From the NCBI GenBank assembly GCA_004151065.3, contig NWUY0300025246.1, positions 16,733 through 29,170 on the forward strand: a stretch of 12,438 nt of DNA, written 5' to 3'. Position 1 is the stretch's first letter; each line of letters starts with the position of its first letter. The notes under the pieces are model-generated. The model had not been told where the DNA came from and searched no databases. It worked only from the letters and a program-made list of their open reading frames with translations. Source of the DNA: Larix sibirica (lineage: Eukaryota; Streptophyta; Pinopsida; Pinales; Pinaceae). A program made the translations under genes and the position numbers. Positions 1 through 7,999 of this stretch are shown piece by piece.

Positions 1-1
1 C

Positions 2-337
2 ACTCTTCAAGCACATATAAAAATGAATGATCCTCATGATCCACCATCTCATGAGGTTCCTCCATATGATCCACAATCTTTTCAGCCAAATGAATTTTAC
101 TGAATGGTGTGTAGGAGGGGTAGGGGGATCTTTGCAACTTTTCATGAAGCTCCAATATTTCTGTCTTGGATTCTTGGAGGGCACTTTGAGTGCTTCTCAA
201 AGAATCTTGGGTGGCNGAAGTGCTTGTGGTACCTAAGGAAGACACATAATCATTTTTCTATGCTACTTTGGAAGGGTTCCCGTATTCATAAGGGTACTTG
301 CACCTTGGATGTTTATCGGCATGTGAGGTTATTGTAA
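2..337 (+). pseudogene. Unrecognised reading frame, probably part of element A
   Basis: One frame stays open for about 112 codons, broken only by a TGA at 101-103. It begins with a Pro/Asp/His-rich stretch (NDPHDPPSHEVPPYDPQSF) and continues as a Trp/Gly/His-containing segment (for example FHEAPIFLSWILGG around 137-178). It lies upstream of, and in the same orientation as, the linker and RT. It may be a low-complexity gag or protease-RT spacer, but I recognise no domain. An N at 216 falls inside it. Being open over 330 bases in AT-rich decayed DNA makes a coding origin more likely than chance, but its identity is unknown. Confidence 0.35.
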
Positions 338-509
338 CTGTCTCCTTTGCACCTTCTTTAATTGGTCTTGGTTTCCATTAATCCCAACGTTAATCTCTGA
401 AAGGCCCTTGTTCGTCTCTTCATTGTAGTGGGATTCTTGGAAGTAATTACCCTGAAATTCCACTCTTTGGGAGATTAAATTTTCTTGTAGGTATATTTAG
501 ATTTTCCTA
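338..509. other. Unassigned spacer of element A
   Basis: No domain, repeat or open frame of note is seen. It probably belongs to the decayed coding sequence between the unrecognised frame and the linker. Confidence 0.3.
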
Positions 510-740
510 ATGGTGTTCTCTATTTTGTTTGTGACTACACATGGATCTCAAATTCCTTTAATGGTGGTCCAACTTGCTTATAAATCTATCAAGATAGATC
601 CAATGGGAACTACACTCATTACACTCCTTCAACAAGAATTTGATCCTTTCTCATCTCTTATTTGGATTTCCTCAATGACTTCCATCCAGGATCCCTTATA
701 CCTTTCTATGTATTCAGATGAGGAAATTTGGAGGCCATGA
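510..740 (+). pseudogene. Gypsy protease-to-RT linker segment
   Basis: A 76-codon open stretch contains the run IPLMVVQLAYKSIK (about 555-597). The same segment recurs in element B at about 11367-11412, just after its protease region, where one frame reads MPLTIVQIGYQAIQT. By eye the DNA matches in most positions over about 45 bases with no gap. This places 510-740 between protease and RT of the polyprotein. No catalytic motif is expected here. The following bases to about 937 show only short broken frames of the same linker. Confidence 0.55.
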
Positions 741-937
741 CTGGAAACAAACACCCTTGGGAGGGATGAACTTCACCATTGATAATCTTTTCTTCGTACG
801 CCTCCATGCTTTGATCATGGGATATCTTTCAGTATCTTATACCCTATGAATGCTCAAGTTTTGAGGGTAATATAGCTACTATCTCCCACACTATTCCAAT
901 TGAAATTTTGATAACATTGGGTGTCATTGAGTAAATC

Positions 938-1830
938 TATGTTGGATATCGATTCTTTACTAACAAGATTAGGACTTATACCATGTTGTTGAAGGAGTTT
1001 CATGTTGTCCTCATTTGGTATTATGAAAAAATTCCTAGTATTTATCATAGGATTTTCGAACATGAGATTAAGTTATATCCATACACAAAACCTGTAAGAC
1101 AAAAACTACAACCCATCAATCCAAAGAAATCAACCACTATCAAAGTAGAAGTTGAGAAATCAATTCATGTCGGCTTCATTTATTCCGTCCCTTTTAAAGA
1201 GTGGGTATCTAATCTTGTTCCAGTCAATAAGAAGCAAGGGACCATCCGTGTCTGCACCGATTTTCATGACCTAAACTTAGCATGTCCTAAGGATGATTAC
1301 CCCACACCCTTCATTGACTAGATTACCAAAAAGTGTAAATGCAATAACCACAGTTTTTTGGGCTATAACCAAATCCAAATACAGTTGGATGACAAGCACA
1401 AGACTGCTTTCACCTATCCTTGGGGACCTTCACTTATCGGAAGATGTATTTCGGATTGAAGAATGTTGAGGATACCTTCCAATACACTATATCATATGCT
1501 TTTCATGACATTAAACACATCGTCGAGGTTTACCTTGATGATTTTTTGGCTTGGTCTCATCATCGGTTGGAATATCTGAAACACCTACGAGCAATTTTCA
1601 CTCGATGTTGAACCTGCAACATTTGATTGAACCCACACAAGTGCAATTTTTATGTGACCTCCAGGCGCCTCTTGGGATTCATTGTTTCGCAGAAGGGGAT
1701 TCAAAGTAGATCTCATTAAGGTTGAGGCTATACTTCATTTGCCTCCCCCATGTACTATTCATCAAATTTAGAGTTTTCAAGGGAAAGCTAACTTCTTGAG
1801 TGGTTTTATTGCTAATTATGTGTGTATCTC
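938..1830 (+). pseudogene. Ty3/gypsy reverse transcriptase (decayed)
   Basis: RNA-directed DNA polymerase domain of gypsy pol. Visible in order: the YEKIP...EHEIKLYP entry segment (1020-1080), KPVRQKLQPINPKKS, EWVSNLVPVNKKQGTIRVC (about 1198-1254), DLNLACPKDDYPTPFID (to 1318), GYNQIQIQLDDKHKTAF, YRKMYFGLKN after a frameshift near 1420, and the catalytic YLDD box at 1531-1542. LGFIVSQKGI and LPPP segments of the thumb follow (about 1670-1755). A TAG at 1319-1321 stands where the family has Gln. The short segment with the first catalytic Asp, normally before GYNQI, is missing: SFLGYNQI is left. A TGA at 1609-1611 and later frame changes also break it. Family identity is certain; function is lost. 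Confidence 0.92.
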
Positions 1831-2345
1831 TCAAGGTTTCATGCGTCTTCTGAAAAAAAATTGTCCCTTTTGTTTGGGATGAACAAGCACAATGTTCATT
1901 TGATGCTCCTAAACAGGCCTAGATTTCTACCCCACTACTATGTCATCTTGATTATGGTAAAGATTTCATCCTTTATCTTTTTGCTTTTAAAAGCACCATT
2001 GGGATGGTTCTAGTTCAAGAGGGTGACTCTTCTTAGGAGCACATCATTTATTATCTTAGAAAGAATCTTGTGGGCTCAAAACTTAGATACTTGCATCTTA
2101 AGAAGTTTATTTTGGCAGTAGTTCATGTTTTCCAACGAATCCAACACTACATTCTTATTAGGAAAATTGTTGTTTTAGATGAACTTAACCCCATGAAGCA
2201 TATCTTAGCTGACCAAATCATTGGGGGGGATTAATATAAATGGATTATGATCCTATAGGAGTTTGAACTTGAATTTGTGACAAAAAATATAAGAAATCTT
2301 TAGTCATTGCAGAATTAATGTCGGGGATCCATGTAAACACCAACG
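1831..2345 (+). pseudogene. Gypsy RNase H following RT (decayed)
   Basis: This is the RNase H domain that normally follows RT and degrades RNA in the RNA-DNA hybrid. One frame from about 1947 gives DYGKDFILYLFAFKSTIGM, then VLVQEG, a TAG at 2034-2036, EHIIYYLRKNLVGSKLRY, AVVHVFQRIQHYILIRK, NPMKHILADQIIGG and KWIMIL. This order matches the usual LYL.AS...G.VL.Q...YYLSR.L...E..Y...EK.ALA.....R.RHYIL pattern. The Asp expected in the first strand (LYLDAS type) is Phe here (LYLFAF). Several in-frame stops follow near 2230-2310. The left end, which merges with the RT thumb, is set approximately. Confidence 0.85.
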
Positions 2346-2563
2346 AGTATTTACCAGATAGAATTTTGTTTTTGATAGATTTGTTTGACCCTTAGTATGT
2401 TCAAATATTGACTTATCTACAAACTTAACAATTCGCTCTCAATTAGTCTCATGATGAATGCCATCGTATTCGACATTAGGCTCAACGATACCTTATCATC
2501 AATGATACACTTTATTACTGTGACATTGACCCAGTTCTATGATGATGCCTCACACATGGTGAA
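2346..2563 (+). pseudogene. Decayed RNase H-integrase spacer
   Basis: This lies between the RNase H end and the integrase zinc-binding segment in collinear order. Short frames (for example FYDDASHMVK near 2537) resemble the integrase N-terminal approach, but stops prevent domain assignment. Confidence 0.4.
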
Positions 2564-3636
2564 GTGAAGCGAGTCATTAATTATTTCAATGCCGGGGCTT
2601 GTGGTGGTCATATTTATAGTATGGAAACTGCTCAAAATATCCTTTGTGAAAGATATTTTTGTCCATCAATTTTCCAAGACTACATGGAGGCAGTCAAGAA
2701 ATGTCATCCTTTTCTACAATTCATTAATAAAATAGATGCCCCACCTGCTCCTCTTCATCCCATCATTGTTTTCATTCCATTTGAAAAGTGGGGGGCATGC
2801 TTTATGACCTATAATCCTGCCTTGTCCTACGGTCACCATTACATCATTGTGGTTGCTGACTAATTTACCAAATGGACTAAATTTATGCCTACATCAAACA
2901 ATGATGGGAAGACAACCATATTGTTCTTTTTTTAACCATGTTATCACTCATTTCAATGTCCTTAAAGCCTTAGTGATTAATCATGTGTCTCACTATTAGA
3001 ACCATATGATGTTGGAATTAGCCTCTATTTGGGTTTTCATCATCAACATTCTACACCATATTATCCCTAGGATAATGGCCAAGTGGAATTTGTTAATATA
3101 GTCTTGAAAACTATGCTACAAATATGGTTGATAAGAATAGGTCCAACTGGAATATCATGTTATTCCCAGCTCTTTGGGAATATAGGACGTCTGTTAAACC
3201 CACTAGGAGATTCACTCATTTCCAGTTGGTCTATGGCATTGAGTCAATTCATCCAATCAAATGTAATATCACATCCCTTAAGATTGTGATAGAGTCATTG
3301 CATGATACTTCTGTCGAGGAGGAATGTCTTGTTTACTTGGAGCAACTTGATGGATATCATCAAGATTTCACTACATAAAATGAGGCCCATAGAAAAATAA
3401 TTGAGGCTCAGTACGATCAAAATGTTTGTCCTTAAGATTTATTTGAAGGAGACTTGGTGTTAGTTTATGACCAAGAGTATGAAAATTTGGGGGGTGGAAG
3501 ATTCGTGTTTATGTGGAATGGACCATACACTATGAAGTGTGTGCTCCGAAAAGGGGCCTATGTGTTAGTTGACAATGATGGAATTCCCCTCTTGGGGCCT
3601 CGCAATGGGATCTATCTCAAGAAACACTATGTGTAG
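2564..3636 (+). pseudogene. Ty3/gypsy integrase with GPY/F-type C-terminus (decayed)
   Basis: Integrase inserts the cDNA into the host genome. The zinc-binding part reads NYFNAGACGGH...ILCERYFCPSIF...KKCHPF; the first His and last Cys of the HHCC set appear replaced by Asn and Phe. The core follows with KWGACFMTYNPA, GHHYIIVVADYFTKW, VINHVSHY and NGQVEFVN. Compared with the family, the first catalytic Asp is Cys (WGACF) and the second is Asn (VINH); the Glu codon at 3086-3088 is kept. The C-terminal part (3124-3636, one frame with two stops) has LFPALWEYRTSVKP, FQLVYGIES, GDLVLVYDQ and the GPY/F signature WNGPYTMK near 3520, then RNGIYLKKHYV and TAG. Frameshifts near 2930, 3000-3050 and 3110 and stops at 2861, 2997 and 3068 break it. 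Confidence 0.92.
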
Positions 3637-3699
3637 ATTGCAAGGTTGAATAGTACTTTGTATATAATGTATTATAGTTTGTTTTGGTGTGCTATTTTC

Positions 3700-4255
3700 T
3701 TTTTGTGAGAGTGATATGCCTTGGTTTGTTGCTTATCATGCATGGTGCTTAATTTGAACATGTTAATGTCTACCTTTATTTATGCGGGATTCACAAACAT
3801 TGCTATATGTAGTACCCAAAATATTGCTTTCGCCATTTGGGTGATCTTCTTTCCCATGGAAAAATTGGTGAATTCATGGGGCATATGCGTCGGTCCTACC
3901 ATGAATAAAATTCCAAAGTATAGCCCGGTCATTGAACTATTATCTGAAGCTCTTTCTCTTGGAATACTTAGGTTATTTTTCAGGGTGGATTCCCAGTTAG
4001 TGGTGTCATAGTTGAACTGTGTTTATTTTTTTCAAAGTTCTATTTTGTTACATAAATATATAAGGGTACGTCTCCTTAAAAGATATTATGATTACAATGT
4101 TTATGAACACATTCCTAGTGTGTCTAATGTGTTGGATGATTCGTTAGCAAATTACATTTGGATTGGAATTTGAGAATCACATCAAATGCATGCATGTACA
4201 TATACACATGGGTAGGTTGCGTCATAGTGAAAACTTTTTATACGAGCTAAAATAG
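3700..4255 (+). pseudogene. Second RNase H-like domain downstream of integrase, copy 1
   Basis: One frame runs from the integrase side to TGA 4171-4173, with stops only at 3706-3711 and 4009-4011. It reads AFAIWVIFFP, NSWGICVGP, YSPVIELLSEALSLGI, VDSQLVV, a TAG, LNCVYFF, LLHKYIRVRLL, YEHIPS and SNVLDDSLANY. This is the RVT_3 type RNase H pattern: Asp in DSQLVV, HIP, and the final Asp before SLANY. The catalytic Glu expected before YS.VIEL is Lys (PKYSPVIEL), and I could not place the first Asp. After a frameshift the protein ends in a His/Met-rich tail, HIKCMHVHIHMG...LRHSEN (4175-4255). A copy lies at 11437-11959. Tat elements carry such an additional RNase H; placement after integrase is what the sequence shows here. 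Confidence 0.8.
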
Positions 4256-4289
4256 ATTTCTATATTAAAAATAGTTTTTAAAGTACATC
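3733..4289 (+). repeat. 557-bp direct repeat, copy 1 (partner 11437-11993)
   Basis: This block covers the second RNase H domain, its His-rich tail and 34 bases past the stop. It recurs in the same orientation 7.7 kb downstream. Over the last 115 bases (4175-4289) I count 12 mismatches and no gap against 11879-11993, about 90% identity. The stretch about 4015-4140 shows about 19 mismatches in 127. The 5' half is more diverged, with small gaps. It is best explained as homologous parts of two copies of one retrotransposon family. Confidence 0.9.
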
Positions 4290-4373
4290 ATATCAAAATG
4301 TTGCAATAGACAATGTGTCAAAATTAGGTATTTAAGACCATGCAATGCAAAAAACTTAGACAAGGACTATGAT

Positions 4374-5800
4374 CTAGTCATCGTCCCTATGTGCATGGTA
4401 GCAAATGATAGCATGTACTACTCTCTTAACAATCGACCGATATGGCTCAGTACCCCCACCATATGATGTTGGAGGTGTTGAGGAATATCGTCGATCATCA
4501 TCGTGTGTATGGGCCACGGTGAGTCCCTCTAAGTTCCTTTCCACTTCTCGGAGGTGTCAGGCTATTGTGCCATCATCTTCTTCCTCTTCATCACCTCCAT
4601 AGTGTGATTTTCAACACAATAGAGAGATTCCTACTAGTCTAATCAGTTCCACATTTATATCATCTACATATTCCACATTAGTTCTATTGCAACAAAAATA
4701 AAATAAAAAATACATATCTACCAAAACCCAAAAACATAAAAAAAAATTCAAAAGATACAAAAAACAACAAGTGCATTATTTATTACCTCCCTCATCCTAA
4801 TATTCATCCTTAGGAAGGACCATGTCAGGATCATTGTGGAAGTTCAATTTCATCCCACATAAGCATAGTCATTGATAACCATTATTTGCTCGAACCACTA
4901 ACTGAAGAAATTTGGTCCGAAGGAAATATGGGGGCATCACCTCCTAGACGTGACATCAACTCCATCCATCATCTCATACATGGATCGGATGGTCTTGTAA
5001 ATGGTACTTTGACCCATGGCCTCGTCATTGGGATTTTCTCTGGGAAGAATGACACTAAGATGGATCCATACCCAAATTGTTTATGTTTCTTAGTCCTGCA
5101 CCTTGTTAGTTGTTCCTTTATATTAGCTAGGATACATGTGCACCAATCGAACATGGTAGGAGCCATGCACTCTACTGCATAGTACATATGTGCTCATGAT
5201 GACAAATGAGGTTCGGTACTTTCAGCCACATGTGTAATGGTGAAAAGGATTATGTGGAGTGATATGTCCACCACATGCTTGATTGACAACTTATTGTTTC
5301 TTTTCCTTGTTCCCGAACTACACAATATGGAAATGTAATCATCAACAGACTCATTTTCTCCACCCTTCCTCCATATCAGCACCACTGGGTCCCCTTGCCT
5401 CAATAATCCATTGAGGAATTAAATTTACTCAATTTCTATAGTTAGCACCTGGCCACCCACACAGATGTATTGATCATCCGGGTCCCAGAGACCCACCAAC
5501 CTATCCAACAATGGTGCATAGGCCTCCATATTTTGTGTTAGAAACAAATTTAGGATCCCACAATTTCTTAATGCATTAAGTGCCTTGACATCATGTAGGG
5601 ATTATATGAATTCCATCTCGTGTTCCCTCTCTTTCCACTCAATCATGATGATTGAATATGCACATAAATTAGAAAAAAATGAGTTACATTTGAGCAAAAG
5701 TGTCTTCCCATGTAGAAAATTTTTACTCATCATTTGATGGATTAGTCCCTTGGTCATGCCCCATAGGTCACACCAAGGGTGATTAGATAGACATGGTGGG
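4374..5800 (-). pseudogene. Antisense ORF of a Tat-like retrotransposon (decayed, about 440 codons)
   Basis: Read on the minus strand, one frame runs from about 5790 to about 4830 with six stops. It gives NHPWCDLWGMTKGLIHQMM (Met at 5757), LLLKCNSFFSNLCAYS, IEWKEREHEMEF, ALNALRNCGILNLFLTQNM, YAPLLDRLVGLWDPDDQY, FLNGLLRQGDPV, ENESVDDYISILCSSGTRK, MYYAVECMAPTMFDWCTCIL, KQFGYGSILVSFFPEKIPM and MELMSRLGGDAPIF. A frameshift leads to HNDPDMVLPKDEY. After an AT-rich gap the C-terminus has an acidic run EEEEDD (about 4571-4593), YRSIVKRVVHAIICYHAH and TAG at 4374-4376. The text resembles hypothetical proteins common in plant retrotransposons; extra antisense ORFs between pol and the 3' LTR are documented in Tat lineages. 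Function is unknown. The WDP...FLNGL segment recalls the plant mobile domain, which is inference only. Confidence 0.72.
4684..4786 (-). other. Possible GT-AG intron in the antisense ORF
   Basis: Read on the minus strand, coding-like sequence ending in DPDMVLPKDEY and then DEGG is followed by GT (4786-4785), about 100 very U-rich bases, and AG (4685-4684) after TTTTGTTGCAATAG. Coding-like sequence then resumes (VEYVDDINVELIRLVGISLL, then KSHYGGDEEEEDD). Length and U-richness fit a plant intron. Joining at exactly these sites does not leave one clean frame, so the true borders may differ, or this may be a simple AT-rich expansion. Confidence 0.35.
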
Positions 5801-6101
5801 ATTCTAGCAGTGTAACATTATGCAAACATGTAGACTTTGTTTTTCCCTAAGCCAAAGGGTTCCCCTTGAGCCAAATTTTGGGTAAAATGAAAAAATGAAG
5901 AGATGAGAGGAAAGGGGAGGCTTTGATCTATTACCTAGCACAAACAAGACTAAAAATGGTACTCCAGATTTCCTGGAATATCCACTTAAAGATTTGGAAA
6001 GAAGGGGGTTTTTTTCCACAACTAAAAATCCTCCATGGTAAAAAAACTCCAAAATGGCCTCTTATTTTCATGATTTATTATTTTTCATAACATGTGGGGG
6101 C
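5801..6101. other. Leader side of the antisense ORF; mostly non-coding
   Basis: This lies 5' of the antisense ORF on its strand. A minus-strand frame of 82 codons (6052-5804) is open but is not in frame with the ORF and shows no domain I recognise. It may be 5' leader or a frameshifted N-terminal extension. Near the right end the + strand has a short G-rich tract, GTGGGGGC (6094-6101), that could be a polypurine tract. Confidence 0.3.
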
Positions 6102-6428
6102 TGAATAAATCCTTTTTTCACACTGGTAAGGAGTTTATTTATTGCCGGTTTATTGCCTATAGTTTATTTTCATGATTTTTGGGGCACTAATAATATTTTG
6201 GAAGCTAGAAATGGCTCTTTATGTGGGATCAAACATTCATAACAAGATTTAGGTGACATACATTGAACTTGAGGTATAATTCTTAAAATCACATATAGGG
6301 ATATTATTTTTCCCCATATCTCCCATTGTCTTTTAAACTATACATATTCCCTTTTTTTATATGCCTTAGGTTCAATCTTGCCAAGCATCGACATTAGCCC
6401 TTCCTTTTTGCATGTCATCGTTTGTGCG
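6102..6428 (+). mobile_element. Possible decayed LTR between elements A and B
   Basis: This is inferred from position and weak signals. It starts with TG directly after a G-rich tract (6094-6101), is AT-rich and non-coding, and ends just before a possible primer binding site at 6430-6449. It lies where an LTR is expected, after pol and the antisense ORF of A and before gag of B. No second copy is present in the window to prove it, and the 3' terminus CA is not clear. Confidence 0.25.
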
Positions 6429-6429
6429 A

Positions 6430-6449
6430 TAGTGCCTACCTGTCATGGG
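6430..6449 (+). promoter_or_regulatory. Candidate degenerate primer binding site
   Basis: TAGTGCCTACCTGTCATGGG resembles, with several C-to-T type changes, the TGGCGCC-like start of tRNA primer binding sites in gypsy elements. It lies upstream of gag, where a PBS should be. The match is weak and unaided by a neighbouring proven LTR. Confidence 0.18.
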
Positions 6450-7249
6450 CACCCTAGATTAGCACCTTGATTTATGATTGGTTCCCATGTTGTCATTATT
6501 TGTAGTTATGGGAACCCTTCATTAGCCCTACCATAGCTCATATGGAAACCACTTGCTCTTTCTATGCATCTTTCTGTTGTCCATATCCTGTGGGGGTTTC
6601 CCAACCATGTTATTGCACTTGATGTTTGCATATGATTATTGTTGATCATGTCTCGACGCATATTGATAAGTTTTTATTTTCCCCACCTACCACTACTACA
6701 GTCACTCTTGACCTCAAGCATTCGCATCACCTTGATTACATCTTGTGTCACATGTTTTTCCCATGGAGAGAACCGTTGAAATGAGTGGAATTTATTTGGC
6801 TAGTGCCCCATTATATCCCTTTGCATAAGTTAATTTCATGCACTTGGAACATACATGGGTCCTTAGGAGACACTTTTTCTCTCTAGATGAACATACTTTT
6901 ATCTCTTTTGAGGGCCCATCAGCTAGACATAGGAAAATTATTCCTTCAATCGATAGTGAAATGAGCACAGATGTAGGTGTTCATGATCATACTTCACCAT
7001 ACACACACTCTCCAATATTGGAATATTTTGATCCACATAATATCAAGTTTATTGACAAGAATCAACCCTCACACTTGAAAGCTCCATTGAAGGATCTTCC
7101 CATTCATGTCCTATTTTAAGTAGGGAGTCCTTATTTCGTAGATCTCAGGTTCATAAAGTATATGTGGTTATCAATGTTTGGTATAGGAAATCCATCTAGC
7201 ACTAGGGGTTCATTCCATTCTATATCTAGTTCATTGGGGGGAAACACAT
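6450..7249 (+). other. Untranslated leader of element B with an unclassified 93-codon frame
   Basis: This lies between the possible LTR and the recognisable gag. A frame with an ATG at 6838 stays open to a TAA at 7117-7119 (93 codons). It contains stretches such as FEGPSARHRKIIPSIDSEM and SPILEYFDPHNIKFIDKN. No domain is recognised; it could be the extreme N-terminus of gag or a leader ORF. No other feature is seen in the remainder. Confidence 0.3.
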
Positions 7250-7999
7250 GTATCTCCACCATGATTCCTATAACCACCACGAGCATCCTGGTAACTTTAC
7301 CCCCTGTCACAAGTGTTCCTTTATGGTGAATGCCTCTTGGACAATTGAACCCTTTTTCTTATGCAACACCATTCTTTTCTTCCCCTAAATTCCACACTTG
7401 AATGCCTTACCAAATAATCCCAATACCACTTTATCATTTAATGTGGTCCCATCAATTCCCCTAGTGTTGGGGCTAGTGGTGGGTCTACATCTTTTGTTAG
7501 TATGCCTCTAGGGAACCCTACCATGCCTTGTACGGTTCCACCTTTTGGGTGGAATTTACCATTTGGCATCGGTATCACTACTAGTGCTATTTTTCTTAGA
7601 ATCCAAGCTATGCCCCATGTTTCCTTTAATACCTCAATTTATCCATATGTTTGCTTCCCTTCTGGGTAGATCTTCGCCAGTACTATTGGACCCTCTACTA
7701 GGAATAGACCAACACTAGGGGGAAATATTGTGCCCAGGTTTCAAAAAAATACTTGGAGTGCAACATTTGGGAGTTATGTCTCTCATGGGACTCGAGAGTT
7801 CATTAGGTCATTCCCTTTCTGCTCAAGATTCCTTTCCAACAACCGGTTTCCATTTTTGGCGACATTGAATCTTCTAGATATCTCACGGTTAACTAATGAC
7901 TTGGTGTGCGATCAGTGGTCATGGCCATCCATAACAACCAAAATTTTGTCGGACATTCCTAATTTAGATGGAAATCCGGGTGAGGATCCATCCATGTCA
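7250..7999 (+). pseudogene. Element B gag, N-terminal part (interrupted)
   Basis: Gag forms the virus-like particle that packages the element RNA. This part is first a Pro/Ser/Thr/Gly-rich stretch with frame changes (about 7250-7480). A single frame from about 7465 to 7999 follows, with one TAG at 7667-7669: PSVGASGGSTSF, PFGWNLPFGIGITTSAIF, FCSRFLSNNRFPFLATLNL, LDISRLTNDLV and ILSDIPNLDGNPGEDPS. The SDIP.(L/F)(D/E)G..GEDP segment normally leads directly into the retrotransposon gag core beginning HLWC. Here it is cut at 7999 by an insertion, and the core resumes at 9412. A small frame slip sits next to the insertion point. The start codon is not identified. Confidence 0.75.
7995..7999 (+). 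repeat. Target site duplication TGTCA, left
   Basis: TGTCA directly precedes the TG start of the 1411-bp insertion. The same five bases directly follow its CA end (9411-9415). Five bases is the usual duplication length for LTR retrotransposons. Confidence 0.75.

Larger units (their letters stand above)
1..4289 (+). mobile_element. Element A: decayed Ty3/gypsy (Tat-like) retrotransposon, pol and 3' part
   Basis: Remnants of one gypsy pol gene occur in order on the + strand: linker, RT, RNase H, integrase and an extra RNase H-like domain. Integrase downstream of RT/RNase H marks Ty3/gypsy rather than Ty1/copia. An additional RNase H and an antisense ORF past pol (4374-5800) are both features of the plant Tat lineage, which is why I favour that assignment. 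The coding frame switches repeatedly and carries many stops, so it cannot make a polyprotein. The 5' LTR and gag of this copy lie left of the window or are lost. The element may extend to a possible LTR at 6102-6428. Confidence 0.85.

Noticed and set aside
854-1063. Minus-strand open frame of 69 codons
   Set aside because: It overlaps the well-supported RT start on the + strand and has no domain; a shadow frame.
4571-4600. CATCATCTTCTTCC-like microsatellite
   Set aside because: Explained by Asp/Glu codons of the antisense ORF read in reverse; not a regular repeat.
4405-4602. Plus-strand frame with a Ser-rich end
   Set aside because: The Ser run is the complement of the acidic EEEEDD codons of the antisense ORF.
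4886-5182. Plus-strand frame of 98 codons
   Set aside because: Complement of the better-supported antisense ORF text (MYYAVECMAPT region); no family resemblance of its own.
6062-6178. 15-bp direct repeat TTATTTTCATGATTT at 6062 and 6164
   Set aside because: Low-complexity AT-rich words; no unit length, target-site logic or further homology around them.
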